Source of the DNA: Paenibacillus_E allorhizoplanae | GTDB lineage: Bacteria; Bacillota; Bacilli; Paenibacillales; NBRC-103111 | Length of the DNA stretch: 64,000 bases | Assembly (NCBI RefSeq): GCF_927798215.1 | Contig: NZ_CAKMMW010000003.1 | Span: 62,001 to 126,000 of the forward strand | Direction of reading: 5' to 3' | Shown here: positions 16,894 to 26,480 of the stretch, piece by piece | Numbering within the stretch: position 1 is the stretch's first letter | How the letters are laid out: every line of letters starts with the position of its first letter | Notes under the pieces: generated by a model | Database searches by the model: none | What the model saw: the letters and a program-made list of their open reading frames with translations, nothing else | What the model was told of the DNA's origin: nothing | Made by a program: the position numbers and the translations under genes

Positions 16894-18510
16894 CTATTTC
16901 GCAAATGTTTTCACTCTTAAAATGGCCGTTTGGACCGCTGCTTGCCACTGCACATCCAATCCAATCTGTTCAGCGAAGAAGCGAATTGGCACATAAGTAC
17001 GATCTTGCTTCACATAAGGAGCAACATCTGTATCTATTTTCAAATCTGGCAGACCCGTTTGCTTACGAGTGATCCCCGTTTCGCCAATGGTTAACTCAAC
17101 CGTCAAATCACCTTTGGAGAGCTGTACAATTGATTTACCAGCCCGTTCAGCATAAGTCACCTTATACCCAAACGTTTCACTAATCGCACGAACTGGCACC
17201 ATGGTGCGCCCATCTTGAATTTCAGGTTGAGCATCAAAGGAAATGAGCTTGTTACCACTAACTACCTTCACTTGTCCATCATTTGAAACAATCTCTGGTA
17301 ACTGATAAGGTGTAATTTTACGGATTTTGTTATTGGATGCGTCCGCCACAACCACATTACCTTGTGTTGTTACCAGTACATCGGAAGGATTATAGAAAGC
17401 TGCAGATTGCTCAACGCCGTCCGCTTCCCCCGTTTGAGGCGTACCAGTTACCGTAGTAACTTGTCCATTTAACAGATATCGAACCGAATGATTCAAGCTA
17501 TCCGAGATGAGAAGCCCACCCTCCGAGGTCACAGACAGACCCTTCGGGAAGTCAAACTTCGCTTTCAAAGCTTCACCATCTGCATAATCACCAGCTGCAT
17601 ATAACTCATTCTTCCCATAGATCGTCGAAGCACCCACTGTTGGCGTAGATCCAGCGACTGTCGAGACATTTCCTGATGCAAAATCAACATAACGGATCCG
17701 CTGGTTCCCTGTATCACTAACATAAAGATTTCCTTTGCCATCCAACGCAAGTCCAGAAGGCTCATTAAAAGTCGCCGTAGAAAGGCTTCCGTCGTGATAT
17801 TCTCCCGCGAAGGATGCTTCACCTGGACGAACCTGAATAACACGCGAGACAGGCGCAGAGAGCGTCGTAACGCGACCATCTGCTGCGATTTTACGAATGA
17901 CATGATTAAGTGAGTCCGCCACATATAAGGTACCGTCAGCACTAATTGCAATATCACTCGGGTGATTGAAAGTAGCTTCCGAACCCTTACCGTCTTTATT
18001 TCCTGGCACGCCATTCCCTGCAACTGTGGTGACAATCCCATTAACGTCTATTTTACGAATGGCATGATTGCCGGCATCTGCCACAAAGACATTACCTTTA
18101 GCATCAAGCGCTAGTCCTGTCGGCTCATTAAAGAAAGCTTCTGAAGCTTTACCGTCAAGAAGACCTCCAGTCGGAAAGCCTTGCGCATTTTTCAGAACAG
18201 CAATCTCAGGACCAGCGAAAGTGGAAACTTGACCATCCTTCACTTTACGAATTACATGATTGCGTGTATCCGCGATAAGTAAGCTGCCATCTGCGAGCTG
18301 AAGTACGCTGCTTGGGGAACGAAATGCCGCCTGCATCGCATCCCCATCACGATTTTCAAAATCGCCGATTCCTGCAAGGGTCGATATATCCGATAGAATC
18401 TGACCTTCGCTAGATTTCAACGCATCAGTATTAAACGCCCAAGCCGATGAGCCGCCAAGCAAAGTAGCAACGATTATACTTGAAACAAATATCTGTTGTA
18501 ATGGTTTCAT
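16894..18510 (-). CDS. Secreted NHL-repeat beta-propeller with C-terminal stalk (copper amine oxidase N-type) domain
   Basis: The 538-residue protein has a signal peptide (IFVSSIIVATLLGGSSAWA, cleavage near residue 25). Six NHL-type blades follow (about 40-400), each with a phrase such as LYVADSLNHVIRKI, VFVADAGNHAIRKI or LYVSDTGNQRIRYV. The C-terminus (about 420-538) is a copper-amine-oxidase N-terminal-like stalk domain of the kind common in Paenibacillus (QDGRTMVPVRAISETFGYKV; DRTYVPIRFFAEQIGLDVQW). NHL propellers bind proteins or wall polymers. It ends an operon with a CHASE2 cyclase and a FecR-domain protein (21- and 31-bp gaps), so it may be a ligand-binding or target component of that pathway. 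No catalytic residue is evident. Confidence 0.9.
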   Translation of the reverse strand: MKPLQQIFVSSIIVATLLGGSSAWAFNTDALKSSEGQILSDISTLAGIGDFENRDGDAMQAAFRSPSSVLQLADGSLLIADTRNHVIRKVKDGQVSTFAGPEIAVLKNAQGFPTGGLLDGKASEAFFNEPTGLALDAKGNVFVADAGNHAIRKIDVNGIVTTVAGNGVPGNKDGKGSEATFNHPSDIAISADGTLYVADSLNHVIRKIAADGRVTTLSAPVSRVIQVRPGEASFAGEYHDGSLSTATFNEPSGLALDGKGNLYVSDTGNQRIRYVDFASGNVSTVAGSTPTVGASTIYGKNELYAAGDYADGEALKAKFDFPKGLSVTSEGGLLISDSLNHSVRYLLNGQVTTVTGTPQTGEADGVEQSAAFYNPSDVLVTTQGNVVVADASNNKIRKITPYQLPEIVSNDGQVKVVSGNKLISFDAQPEIQDGRTMVPVRAISETFGYKVTYAERAGKSIVQLSKGDLTVELTIGETGITRKQTGLPDLKIDTDVAPYVKQDRTYVPIRFFAEQIGLDVQWQAAVQTAILRVKTFAK

Positions 18511-18541
18511 GGGGATCTCCTTTTTTATCTAGCGAACTTTA

Positions 18542-20416
18542 CTATTGCGGAATGATAGTTCCTTCGATGTTCACCGGTGCAATCGTCAGGTTATCTAGAT
18601 TTAATTTCTCAATGGTTTGACCAGTTTTCTTAACGATCACAATTTTGCCAACACGGATTTGATCAGCATAAAGACTTGTCATCGGAATACTTACCAGTGA
18701 TGTTTTCTGAATTGCAGACACACTAGAACCGTCCCCGAATTTGGTTACAGCATATACCAGCTCTTTCCCTGATTCCGATGTATATTCTCTGATATAGTCC
18801 GCACTCGTCGTATCATTTGCTTTGAAGAAAATATCTTTGTTCATAAGAGTGCCAGGTAGACTCGAAGTATGTGTACCGTAAAGCAAATGAACCTCTACAG
18901 CATAAATATCTTTAATTGCAGTAAAGTCGATGTTCAAATAATAAAAATTCGAAGGAACCGTAGCTGCACCTACATTCGGCACATCCGTAGCGGGTTGTCC
19001 TTCAGGATTAAAGGCCACTGTGCTCAAGGTAATTGCCGCTGGTGTTGGCTGCGGGTCAGGATTTGATGGATTTGATGGCCCAGATGGTTCCGATGGTACC
19101 GACGGCTTTGCAGGTTCTTCCTCAGGTTTTTTTCCGTTAGCCATTTCCTCTTTTGCGGTTTCGAACGCCTTTTTCTCTTGCTCAGTTAAAGTAGCCTTCA
19201 ATTTCGCTTCCGCCTCAGCTTTCGCCTTCGCTTCAGCAGCTAACTTTTCTTCAGCAATCTTTTTCTTTTCGTCCTCTAGCTTCTTCAAAGCATCAGCAAG
19301 CTTTTGCTTAGCAGCAGCTTCCGCCTTTTCCTTTTCTAGCTTACTTTTCAACTTTGCTTCTTCAAGTTTCTTCAACTCTTCTTGCTTCTTTTTCTCTAGT
19401 TCCGGATCCACACCTGCCGTTTTATCCAACGGCTTAACTTTAGATAAATCCAACTTTTTGTCCGTTGAATCGATTTTTTTATTAACCTCAGCAATTATCG
19501 CGTCTACTGTTTTTTGATCTAGCTTCTTGTCAGCAATAGCTTGTTTAGCTACGTTACCGATTAGATTCTCTAAGTTTTGTTTCACTTTATCGAGATCAGA
19601 CTGATTTTTAATACTCAAAGTATTTTTATCACTCGTAAACGTTCCATCTGCAATTTCCTTTTGCTTTTTCGCAATAAACTCATCGTTTTCTTTATCTATT
19701 TCTGCTTTGTTGAGGATTAATTCTTTAATAATTTCTGGTGAAGCATTTTTAATAAAATCCTCTAAATCGAAGAATTCCACTTTTAAATCTAGATCATTCG
19801 TTTCCTCTCTTGAATCCAAGGAAATTTCTTGAGTTGGGTTCACGTATGTAATCGTTGTAGTTTGTGTCTCATCCGAATTGGACGTTACCGTCGAAGCGGA
19901 TACTCTTCCTGATCCAACAGCCATTTTGGTTTTACCAGAAACAGGATCAACGGAAACGTAGAATTGCGTTCCGCGTACCCCCATTACCGCCGTTGGTGTT
20001 TCAACTTCAAATTCATCATCTGCGCCGGCCAATGATTTAACTTTCACCCACATGGAACCCGCCCAAACTTTCAGTTTGGACTTCTTATTTCCATTCGCAG
20101 AGTTGAGGTCTGATACATTGAGTTCCGCATTGTCACCTAATGTAACATCAGCGTCTCCACTTGCTAAGTTAAGTGTTACTGAGGAGCTATCCCCTGTATA
20201 AACGGTATCGCCTTGGTTTAAGCTCATGCTCTCATACGCATCATACGTTTTGGAGCCGCCGCCTTTTTTAATCGTGACGTCTCCAGACAATGCTGAAATA
20301 ATGGCAACCCGGACCGTTTTCGCATCCACTGGTTTCACCAGCAGCACAGAAACTAAACTAAACACTAAGCTAAAACTTAATAACACTGATACAAATGATT
20401 TCTTGGTCATTCCCAC
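18542..20416 (-). CDS. Secreted FecR-domain protein with coiled coil and cohesin-like C-terminus
   Basis: The 624-residue protein has a signal peptide (SFVSVLLSFSLVFSLVSVLLV, cleavage near residue 33). A FecR domain follows at about 40-155 (SGDVTIKKGG; LNQGDTVYTGDSSSVTLNL; PTAVMGVRGTQFYV). A long Lys/Glu/Ala-rich coiled coil spans about 330-440. After a Pro/Ser linker, a beta-rich domain (about 470-624) resembles cohesin or Ig-like modules. FecR domains in Gram-negatives transmit signals to sigma factors, but here there is no sigma factor; the neighbour is a CHASE2 cyclase. The start is a GTG with GGAGG 8 bp upstream. It is likely an extracytoplasmic partner or ligand of CHASE2, which is inference from gene order. 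Confidence 0.88.
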   Translation of the reverse strand: MGMTKKSFVSVLLSFSLVFSLVSVLLVKPVDAKTVRVAIISALSGDVTIKKGGGSKTYDAYESMSLNQGDTVYTGDSSSVTLNLASGDADVTLGDNAELNVSDLNSANGNKKSKLKVWAGSMWVKVKSLAGADDEFEVETPTAVMGVRGTQFYVSVDPVSGKTKMAVGSGRVSASTVTSNSDETQTTTITYVNPTQEISLDSREETNDLDLKVEFFDLEDFIKNASPEIIKELILNKAEIDKENDEFIAKKQKEIADGTFTSDKNTLSIKNQSDLDKVKQNLENLIGNVAKQAIADKKLDQKTVDAIIAEVNKKIDSTDKKLDLSKVKPLDKTAGVDPELEKKKQEELKKLEEAKLKSKLEKEKAEAAAKQKLADALKKLEDEKKKIAEEKLAAEAKAKAEAEAKLKATLTEQEKKAFETAKEEMANGKKPEEEPAKPSVPSEPSGPSNPSNPDPQPTPAAITLSTVAFNPEGQPATDVPNVGAATVPSNFYYLNIDFTAIKDIYAVEVHLLYGTHTSSLPGTLMNKDIFFKANDTTSADYIREYTSESGKELVYAVTKFGDGSSVSAIQKTSLVSIPMTSLYADQIRVGKIVIVKKTGQTIEKLNLDNLTIAPVNIEGTIIPQ

Positions 20417-20437
20417 TCCGCATGCCTCCCAGCAATT

Positions 20438-22288
20438 CTATTTCAAATGCCCGATAACTTCATAAACAGCAACCGGTTTTTCTTTCCCTTTTACTTTAAT
20501 TTCACCAATGGATTCGATCTCAAAAAGACCTTTGACGCGCTCATACGTCTGTTCACTAATTAAAATCTGCCCGGGCTTCGCATTAGATTCTAGTCGTGCT
20601 GATAAGTTAACTGTGTCTCCAATGGCCGTATAGTCCAACCTCAGATCTTCAGATCCGATGTTACCAACAACCGCAGGACCACTATTAATACCTAATCCGA
20701 ATTTCACACCGATACCATAATTTTTAATCAATTTCTGCTCGAGAATATCGGCTTGTGACTTCATCTCAATCGCAGCACGTACGGCCATTTCAGGATGATT
20801 CTCATATTCAATCGGTGCACCAAACATCGCCATAACGCCATCACCAATGAATTTATCTAACGTACCATTGAACTTAAAGATTGCTTTCGTACAGACATCT
20901 AAATATTCATTTAACACTTGAATAACCTGCTCAGGCTCTAGTCGTTCCGACATCGGTGTAAATCCGCGAATATCCACGAATATCAATGAAATATCCTTAC
21001 GGCTTCCGCCAAGCTTCACATCTTCACCTGACTGCAGAAGCTCATCCACAACGGTTTTTGAAACGAATCGACCGAAAATACCAGTAACCCGATTCCGTTC
21101 TTTTCGTTCTTCTAAATAATGGCTAACTAATGACCAAACATAGATCGTCACTAGTGCAAATTGAGGATAAACCAATGGTAAGAACATAGAACCAATACTA
21201 TAGAATCCTAACCATACAAGACCATATACCACGAAGATGCCTAGGAAAATAAATAGTGCGGTCTTCCCGTTGAACTTTTCAAATAGAAATATAGCCAACA
21301 ATGATATAAGTAGAATAATCGCGATACCAGCCGATTTCGAAGCATCTTTAAAGAACACACTTTCTAATAGGGTTTGAATCATATTGGCATGAATTTCAAT
21401 CCCGAACATCTTGACCGAGGAGATCGGTGTTGGGTATTCATCCTGCATGGCCGTAACAAAAGGGCCCACAAGCACAATACTGCCCTTCAGCGGCAGTGCT
21501 TTTGCACTATTAAGTACATCCACAAAGGATAGCAACTCATAACCTGTCGTCGCATCAACCTTTTGTCTTGGTTGTGTGAAGAACTCTGTTGTTACTTGAT
21601 TTCTATCGTTCGTTGGTACGACTTCATTTCCACGTTTCCATTCTCCGGTAGCTGAATCACGCTTTACCTTTTCATTTTCATCCAAAACTAAATTCGCAAG
21701 AGCGACACTGAATGCTGGTATGTAAGCACCTTTCTCATCAGGCAAACCGACAGGAAGTTTACGAGCTTTGCCATCCTTATCAACAAATACATTGATATGG
21801 GCCATTTGATCTCTTTTGGTAGTTAGGGTTGAGGAGGGATAATCAATTCGCTCAGGAACTAGTTCGCCTGCTGACTGTTGTTTGGAGGGATAATTAATTT
21901 GAACTGGCAAAATAATATTGGAATACTTCGCTAGCACGTCAGCTAATGCTTTATCGTCTGCTGGATTCTTCGATGGCTCAGCAAGTACAACGTCGATCCC
22001 AATAGCAGCTGCACCTGATTGTTCTAATTTCTCTATGACTTGCGCATATGTACTTCGATCCCACGGAAACTTCCCGATGGCAGAAAGGGATTTTTCATCA
22101 ATTTTAACAATCTTAATTCGATCATCCGGCTGACGCTCATCCACCGACTTAGCACCACGCAAAATATCTTGGAGAGGACCCTCGACAAAATAAAATAAAC
22201 CACTGGAGTTCACTGTGTAGAAATATGTCGAAAACACCATTAATAAGAGTCCTACTACTAAAGTCTTAATCCATTTCTTCTTACCCAT
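20438..22288 (-). CDS. CHASE2-domain class III (IIIb-like) adenylate cyclase
   Basis: A 616-residue membrane receptor-cyclase. One N-terminal membrane segment (about 8-28) precedes an extracytoplasmic CHASE2 domain (about 30-320, with IVKIDEKSLSAIGKFPWDRSTY and GSIVLVGPF). Three membrane helices (about 325-400) and the cyclase domain (about 430-616) follow. Metal-binding Asp439 is in FVDIRGFT and Asp483 in DKFIGDG. Lys479 is the purine-specifying Lys; the usual partner Asp is Thr554 in DYTAIGDTVN, as in class IIIb adenylate cyclases. Asn561 and Arg565 of VNLSARLE are intact, so it should be active and make cAMP. cAMP signalling is sparse in Firmicutes. It leads an operon with FecR and NHL proteins, with a GGGGAGG ribosome site. 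Confidence 0.92.
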   Translation of the reverse strand: MGKKKWIKTLVVGLLLMVFSTYFYTVNSSGLFYFVEGPLQDILRGAKSVDERQPDDRIKIVKIDEKSLSAIGKFPWDRSTYAQVIEKLEQSGAAAIGIDVVLAEPSKNPADDKALADVLAKYSNIILPVQINYPSKQQSAGELVPERIDYPSSTLTTKRDQMAHINVFVDKDGKARKLPVGLPDEKGAYIPAFSVALANLVLDENEKVKRDSATGEWKRGNEVVPTNDRNQVTTEFFTQPRQKVDATTGYELLSFVDVLNSAKALPLKGSIVLVGPFVTAMQDEYPTPISSVKMFGIEIHANMIQTLLESVFFKDASKSAGIAIILLISLLAIFLFEKFNGKTALFIFLGIFVVYGLVWLGFYSIGSMFLPLVYPQFALVTIYVWSLVSHYLEERKERNRVTGIFGRFVSKTVVDELLQSGEDVKLGGSRKDISLIFVDIRGFTPMSERLEPEQVIQVLNEYLDVCTKAIFKFNGTLDKFIGDGVMAMFGAPIEYENHPEMAVRAAIEMKSQADILEQKLIKNYGIGVKFGLGINSGPAVVGNIGSEDLRLDYTAIGDTVNLSARLESNAKPGQILISEQTYERVKGLFEIESIGEIKVKGKEKPVAVYEVIGHLK

Positions 22289-22374
22289 ATAATCCTCCCC
22301 GAGTTTACTAGTTTCATTGTAAGATGCTAGCTGTGAATTGGCAATAAATTGTTACAAATTTCACATTTATTCAA

Positions 22375-22414
22375 CAAAAAAAGAGCCCGTTCCTTCTCAG
22401 GAAACGAGCTCTTT
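22375..22414 (-). terminator. Terminator of the ferredoxin gene
   Basis: AAAGAGC...CGTTCC and GGAAACGAGCTCTTT pair with a CTTCTCA-type loop; on the minus strand the stem is followed by TTTTTTGTTG. It lies 45 bp after the ferredoxin stop. Confidence 0.8.
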
Positions 22415-22458
22415 CGACATTCCGTGGTATTTCCACAAAAATGATTTTGTAATTATGA

Positions 22459-22692
22459 TTAGCTAAAAGGTGAATCCGCAACTTTAATGGAGTCAGTTGG
22501 GCAGCCATCTTGAGCATCTTGTAGATCATCATATAGATCATCAGGAATCTCAGTAACCCCTTTGTTTCCATCACCTTCAAAAATCACTTCTGCCAAACCT
22601 TCATCATCGTAATCATAGATATCTGGAGCTGTAGCTCCGCAAGCGCCGCAAGCGATGCACGTATCTTTATCAACAAATGTATACTTAGCCAT
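22459..22692 (-). CDS. fer: Ferredoxin, single [4Fe-4S] type
   Basis: A 77-residue soluble electron carrier. The cluster ligands are CIACGAC (residues 11, 14 and 17) plus a distant Cys in DGCPTDSI near residue 65. The acidic central region is typical of Bacillus-type Fer. The start at 22692 has AGAGGAGG upstream; a longer in-frame start at 22749 would read through the promoter and ribosome site. It has its own promoter and terminator, so it is a single-gene unit despite lying after mobB. In Bacillus, Fer donates electrons to partners such as cytochrome P450 enzymes; the partner here is not identified. Confidence 0.9.
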   Translation of the reverse strand: MAKYTFVDKDTCIACGACGATAPDIYDYDDEGLAEVIFEGDGNKGVTEIPDDLYDDLQDAQDGCPTDSIKVADSPFS

Positions 22693-22727
22693 GTTTTCTA
22701 CTCCTCCTCTAATTATCCTCATTGTAA

Positions 22728-22756
22728 AATATAATATAAATACGGACAAAGTTCAA
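22728..22756 (-). promoter_or_regulatory. Promoter of the ferredoxin gene
   Basis: Minus-strand -35 TTGAAC (22751-22756), 17-bp spacer, -10 TATATT (22728-22733), about 40 bp before the ATG. It abuts the end of mobB. Confidence 0.6.
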
Positions 22757-22759
22757 ACC

Positions 22760-23263
22760 TTAAAATTGACAATTCATGAAAAACTGCTCAATAAAGTCTG
22801 CAATTCCACGGATATCATTCAAATTGAAGTGTGGAAGCGTGAAATCACCTTCTAGAATTGTTAGGTCTGTCGCAACTGCAATCAGGCTTGGCGCCAATCC
22901 TTTTAGCAATTCTTTTTGTTCTATTGTACGATAAACCCCAATCTTTGGATGCTTTTCCCTCTTGAACCCTTCAATAAAAATATAATCAAGATGGGCGTAC
23001 GCTACTAACTGCTCTTCCAAACTCGGTGATTCGTTCTTCTCATAAATGTGTACCCCATTTGGAGAAAGTGTAACCACAGCATCGGCACCTGTCTCAACAA
23101 AAACGGTGGAGTCAGCTCCTTGTGCTTCTTTATAATGTCCATGGGCATCGTGTTTCATTACCGCAATCCGATGGCCGCGTTGTTTCATTTCAACGATTAG
23201 CTTAGCTACTAATGTTGTTTTTCCACTATTGGAAAATCCCGCGAAGCCCAAACAATGAGCCAT
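22760..23263 (-). CDS. mobB: Molybdopterin-guanine dinucleotide biosynthesis protein MobB
   Basis: The 167-residue P-loop GTPase aids attachment of GMP to molybdopterin. The Walker A motif is GFSNSGKTT (about residues 8-16), followed by the family segment RIAVMKHDAHGH and the Walker-B-like YIFIEGFKREKHPKIGVYR. No other molybdenum-cofactor gene is in this window, so the gene is isolated from its pathway. It begins 5 bp after dinB, so it is co-transcribed with a lesion-bypass polymerase, probably by chance of operon assembly. Confidence 0.92.
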   Translation of the reverse strand: MAHCLGFAGFSNSGKTTLVAKLIVEMKQRGHRIAVMKHDAHGHYKEAQGADSTVFVETGADAVVTLSPNGVHIYEKNESPSLEEQLVAYAHLDYIFIEGFKREKHPKIGVYRTIEQKELLKGLAPSLIAVATDLTILEGDFTLPHFNLNDIRGIADFIEQFFMNCQF

Positions 23264-23267
23264 TCCC

Positions 23268-24569
23268 TCACTCTCCTATGTCTTTATGAAGAGGATTATT
23301 TCGCAAATGATCCATTTGCAAGGACGTCCCTCTAACCTTGTGATTTCGAATCAAAGCAGATGGGTCATCACTCATCATCCCTGCTGTGAGAATCACACCT
23401 TCCCCAAATTTATCACGCAGACCATCCATCACGCGATTCAGATTCTCCCTGCGAGGCTGCTTCTCATAATCAAATAAATCAAGTTGCACGTAGGATTCTT
23501 CCTTGGCAATCAGATTCTGCAAGGTGATTCCGAGGAGCCTTACAGGATTGCCGTCCTCCCATTGATGATCATACAATTGACAGGAGGTTCGATAAATATC
23601 ATCCATATGTTCCGTCGGAGTTGGTAAGGTAAGTGATCTCGTAATCGTCCTCATATCAGGATCTCGGATCGTAATCTGAATTGTCGAAGTCATGAGCTCC
23701 TGCTTACGAAGCCTCCTCGCTACTTGATCGGCTAAATTAAGCAGAACACGATGAATTTCGGTACGATCCGTATAATCCCGCGGCAAAGTCGTCGTGTGTC
23801 CAATGGACTTGCTCTGCTCTTGCTCCGGATTGACAACCGAAGGATCAATCCCGTTGGCCGAGCGCTTCAAGTGCGCACCCATGACGCCAAAGTGCTTGCT
23901 TAACAGCGCATCATCCGCTATAGCCAATTGCCCTAACGTTAGGATGCCAAGCCTCGTAAGCTTCTCCGCAGTTTTTTTCCCAATTCCATATAAATACTGG
24001 CACGGCTTATCCCAGAAAACGGTCGGCACATCACGAAGCCGCAATACCGTAATCCCATTAGGCTTCTTCATATCAGATCCCATTTTGGCTAGCAGCTTAT
24101 TCGGCGCGACACCAATCGAACATGGTAATTTCAACTCTTGCAGAATTCTTCCTTGAATACTATTTGCGATGTCTAGTGGTGTACCAAATTGTTTGGAACC
24201 AGTGATGTCTACAAAACATTCATCAATAGACATAGATTCTACCATCGGTGAATATCCATAGACTATCTGCATAAACCGCCTCGAGAAATTTCGATAGAGA
24301 TCAAAGTCAGGTTTGATTAAAATGAGATCAGGACATATCTTCAACGCTTGCCTAACTTGCATGCCCGTCTTGATCCCTAGCTTGCGCGCTGCATAAGATG
24401 AAGTAACGACGATCCCCTTACGCAACTCTACACTCCCAGCAACAGCAAGAGGTTTTCCCTTATATAAGTCAGGCTCTACAGCTTCATGAACCGAACAATA
24501 GAATGCATTCATATCAATATGTAAAATGACTCTGCCTTGCTTGGGATAATGATGCTCAACGGACACCAT
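23268..24569 (-). CDS. dinB: DNA polymerase IV (Y family)
   Basis: A translesion DNA polymerase of about 433 residues. Catalytic carboxylates are in HIDMNAFYCSVHEAVEPDL and in SIDECFVDITG. The helix-hairpin-helix segment LYGIGKKTAEKLTRLGI follows, and the little-finger domain reaches the C-terminus. A beta-clamp-binding motif is suggested by YVQLDLFDYE near residue 380. The start at 24569 (ATG) has GGGAGG 8 bp upstream; the GTG two codons earlier is less well placed. I saw no clear LexA box immediately upstream. It is the first gene of a pair with mobB. Confidence 0.92.
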   Translation of the reverse strand: MVSVEHHYPKQGRVILHIDMNAFYCSVHEAVEPDLYKGKPLAVAGSVELRKGIVVTSSYAARKLGIKTGMQVRQALKICPDLILIKPDFDLYRNFSRRFMQIVYGYSPMVESMSIDECFVDITGSKQFGTPLDIANSIQGRILQELKLPCSIGVAPNKLLAKMGSDMKKPNGITVLRLRDVPTVFWDKPCQYLYGIGKKTAEKLTRLGILTLGQLAIADDALLSKHFGVMGAHLKRSANGIDPSVVNPEQEQSKSIGHTTTLPRDYTDRTEIHRVLLNLADQVARRLRKQELMTSTIQITIRDPDMRTITRSLTLPTPTEHMDDIYRTSCQLYDHQWEDGNPVRLLGITLQNLIAKEESYVQLDLFDYEKQPRRENLNRVMDGLRDKFGEGVILTAGMMSDDPSALIRNHKVRGTSLQMDHLRNNPLHKDIGE

Positions 24570-24707
24570 ATTCACTACCTCCCAGTATGATTGAATCAGA
24601 TTTCAGAGCCGTCTACTCGAGTGAAACACAACCAACCTGAGATGTCAAAAAAATAATCATTCAAGCTGACGCGATTTTACGTTATGATGTCTTTAGCTGT
24701 ACATTTA

Positions 24708-24716
24708 TGTTATAAT
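24708..24716 (+). promoter_or_regulatory. Extended -10 promoter of citramalate synthase
   Basis: TGT-TATAAT (24708-24716) is an extended -10 element about 90 bp upstream of the ATG. The matching -35 region is weak. Confidence 0.45.
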
Positions 24717-24806
24717 AGTAAATTATACATTAGCGCTTTAAAGCAAGCGAAACTACTCACATCAATTTCACCGAAGTCACTTTGCTAGCTTTTGAAGGAG
24801 GAACCC

Positions 24807-26426
24807 ATGCCAACATCAGTCAAAATCTTCGATACCACTCTACGAGACGGAACCCAAGGAGAAGGTATCTCCCTATCCGTTGAGGATAAAATCAAAATTG
24901 CCCGTAAGCTCGATGAGCTCGGGGTTCATTATATTGAAGGCGGATGGCCGGGCAGCAACAGCAAAGATATTGAATTCTTTGAGCGGGCACGTACGATGAC
25001 TTTTACAAATGCCAAAATTACTGCTTTTGGTAGCACAAGACGGAAAGATTCTCTTGCTGCAGATGACATTAACTTGAATAGACTCGTGGAATCCGGCGCG
25101 CAAGTCGCCACGATTTTCGGTAAGTCATGGGACTTTCATGTAACGACAGCTATTCAAACAACGCTTGAAGAGAATTTGAACATGATTTATGACTCCGTTC
25201 TCTTTTTGAAAAGCAGTGGGTTGGAAGTCATTTATGATGCCGAGCATTTCTTCGATGGTTACAAGAACAACCCAGAATATGCGCTGCAAACAATTAAGAA
25301 GGCACAGGACGCTGGAGCGGATTGGATTACGCTTTGTGATACGAATGGTGGATCCTTACCTAACGAAATTACAGCTATCGTGTCGACAGTTACGCAACAT
25401 GTCTCCACACCAGTAGGCATACACGCTCACAATGATTGTGAATTAGGCGTCGCAAACTCGTTAGCTGCCGTACAAGCTGGCGCTAGACAAGTTCAAGGGA
25501 CTATTAATGGCTACGGGGAACGTTGCGGAAACGCCAACCTAAGCTCGATTATCCCTAACTTACAATTGAAACTAGGTTATGATGTCATCTCTTCGGATCA
25601 ATTGAAGTCACTTACATCCGTATCGAGATATATCAGTGAAATCGCCAACATGCACATGCCGGTTAACCAGCCTTATGTTGGTAACGCAGCATTCGCACAT
25701 AAAGGTGGCATTCACGTTTCCGCCATTCTCAAGGATGCCAGCACGTATGAGCATACGAAACCTGAGTATGTAGGAAACAAACAACGCGTGCTTGTTTCCG
25801 AGCTTGCTGGTCAAAGCAACGTATTGGTCAAGGCCCAGGAGCTTAAATTAGATTTCAACAAAGAACACCAAAAAACCAAAGAGATCATCGAGAAAATTAA
25901 AGATATGGAACATCAAGGCTATCAATTCGAAGGTGCAGACGCTACACTTGAGCTTCTGTTGCGTGAAGCCTTTGAAGGTCTTGAAGAGATTTTCACCTTA
26001 GAATCATTTAAGATGCTCGTTGAGAAGACAGCCAATCATTCTGTTGTCTCAGAAGCTATCGTCAAAGTGAAAGTACATGGCGAAACCATCTATACCGCGG
26101 CTGAAGGTAATGGTCCTGTTAATGCACTTGATAACGCCTTGCGGAAAGCACTCATCCAATACTATCCGGACATCAAGAACGTTCATCTTTCGGATTATAA
26201 AGTTCGTGTATTGGATGAGAAAGATGCAACGGCTGGCAAGGTTCGCGTGCTTATGGAATCCACTGACTTTAACACGACATGGAACACACTCGGTGTTTCC
26301 AGCAACATTATAGAAGCTAGTTGGTATGCACTTGTTGACAGCTTACGTTATGCCCTCATCAGCAGAAAACGCGTGGAGCCAGCTAACAAAGAGCAACAAG
26401 AACGATTAGGTCTAGTCAACCATTGA
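24807..26426 (+). CDS. cimA: Citramalate synthase
   Basis: The 539-residue enzyme condenses pyruvate and acetyl-CoA to citramalate, giving isoleucine without threonine. The N-terminal TIM barrel carries the isopropylmalate-synthase-family motifs IFDTTLRDGTQGEGISLS and the metal-binding HAHNDCELGVANS. GTINGYGERCGNANLSS and the central HKGGIHVSA follow. The C-terminal LeuA regulatory domain (about 400-530) would bind the feedback inhibitor. The segment VHYIEGGWPGSN and overall length fit the CimA group, not LeuA. The start at 24807 has AAGGAGG 5 bp upstream; the nearer TTG at 24792 lies before that site. It is monocistronic with a terminator at 26438. Confidence 0.92.
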   Translation: MPTSVKIFDTTLRDGTQGEGISLSVEDKIKIARKLDELGVHYIEGGWPGSNSKDIEFFERARTMTFTNAKITAFGSTRRKDSLAADDINLNRLVESGAQVATIFGKSWDFHVTTAIQTTLEENLNMIYDSVLFLKSSGLEVIYDAEHFFDGYKNNPEYALQTIKKAQDAGADWITLCDTNGGSLPNEITAIVSTVTQHVSTPVGIHAHNDCELGVANSLAAVQAGARQVQGTINGYGERCGNANLSSIIPNLQLKLGYDVISSDQLKSLTSVSRYISEIANMHMPVNQPYVGNAAFAHKGGIHVSAILKDASTYEHTKPEYVGNKQRVLVSELAGQSNVLVKAQELKLDFNKEHQKTKEIIEKIKDMEHQGYQFEGADATLELLLREAFEGLEEIFTLESFKMLVEKTANHSVVSEAIVKVKVHGETIYTAAEGNGPVNALDNALRKALIQYYPDIKNVHLSDYKVRVLDEKDATAGKVRVLMESTDFNTTWNTLGVSSNIIEASWYALVDSLRYALISRKRVEPANKEQQERLGLVNH

Positions 26427-26435
26427 TCTTTATAC

Positions 26436-26480
26436 GAAAAAGCTGCAAGAGCGGGAAGTGCTCTCTTGCAGCTTTTTTTG
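26436..26480. terminator. Bidirectional intrinsic terminator after cimA
   Basis: AAAGCTGCAAGAG (26439-26451) pairs with CTCTTGCAGCTTT (26463-26475), followed by T7 on the plus strand. The convergent ResA-like gene ends at 26481. Confidence 0.85.
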
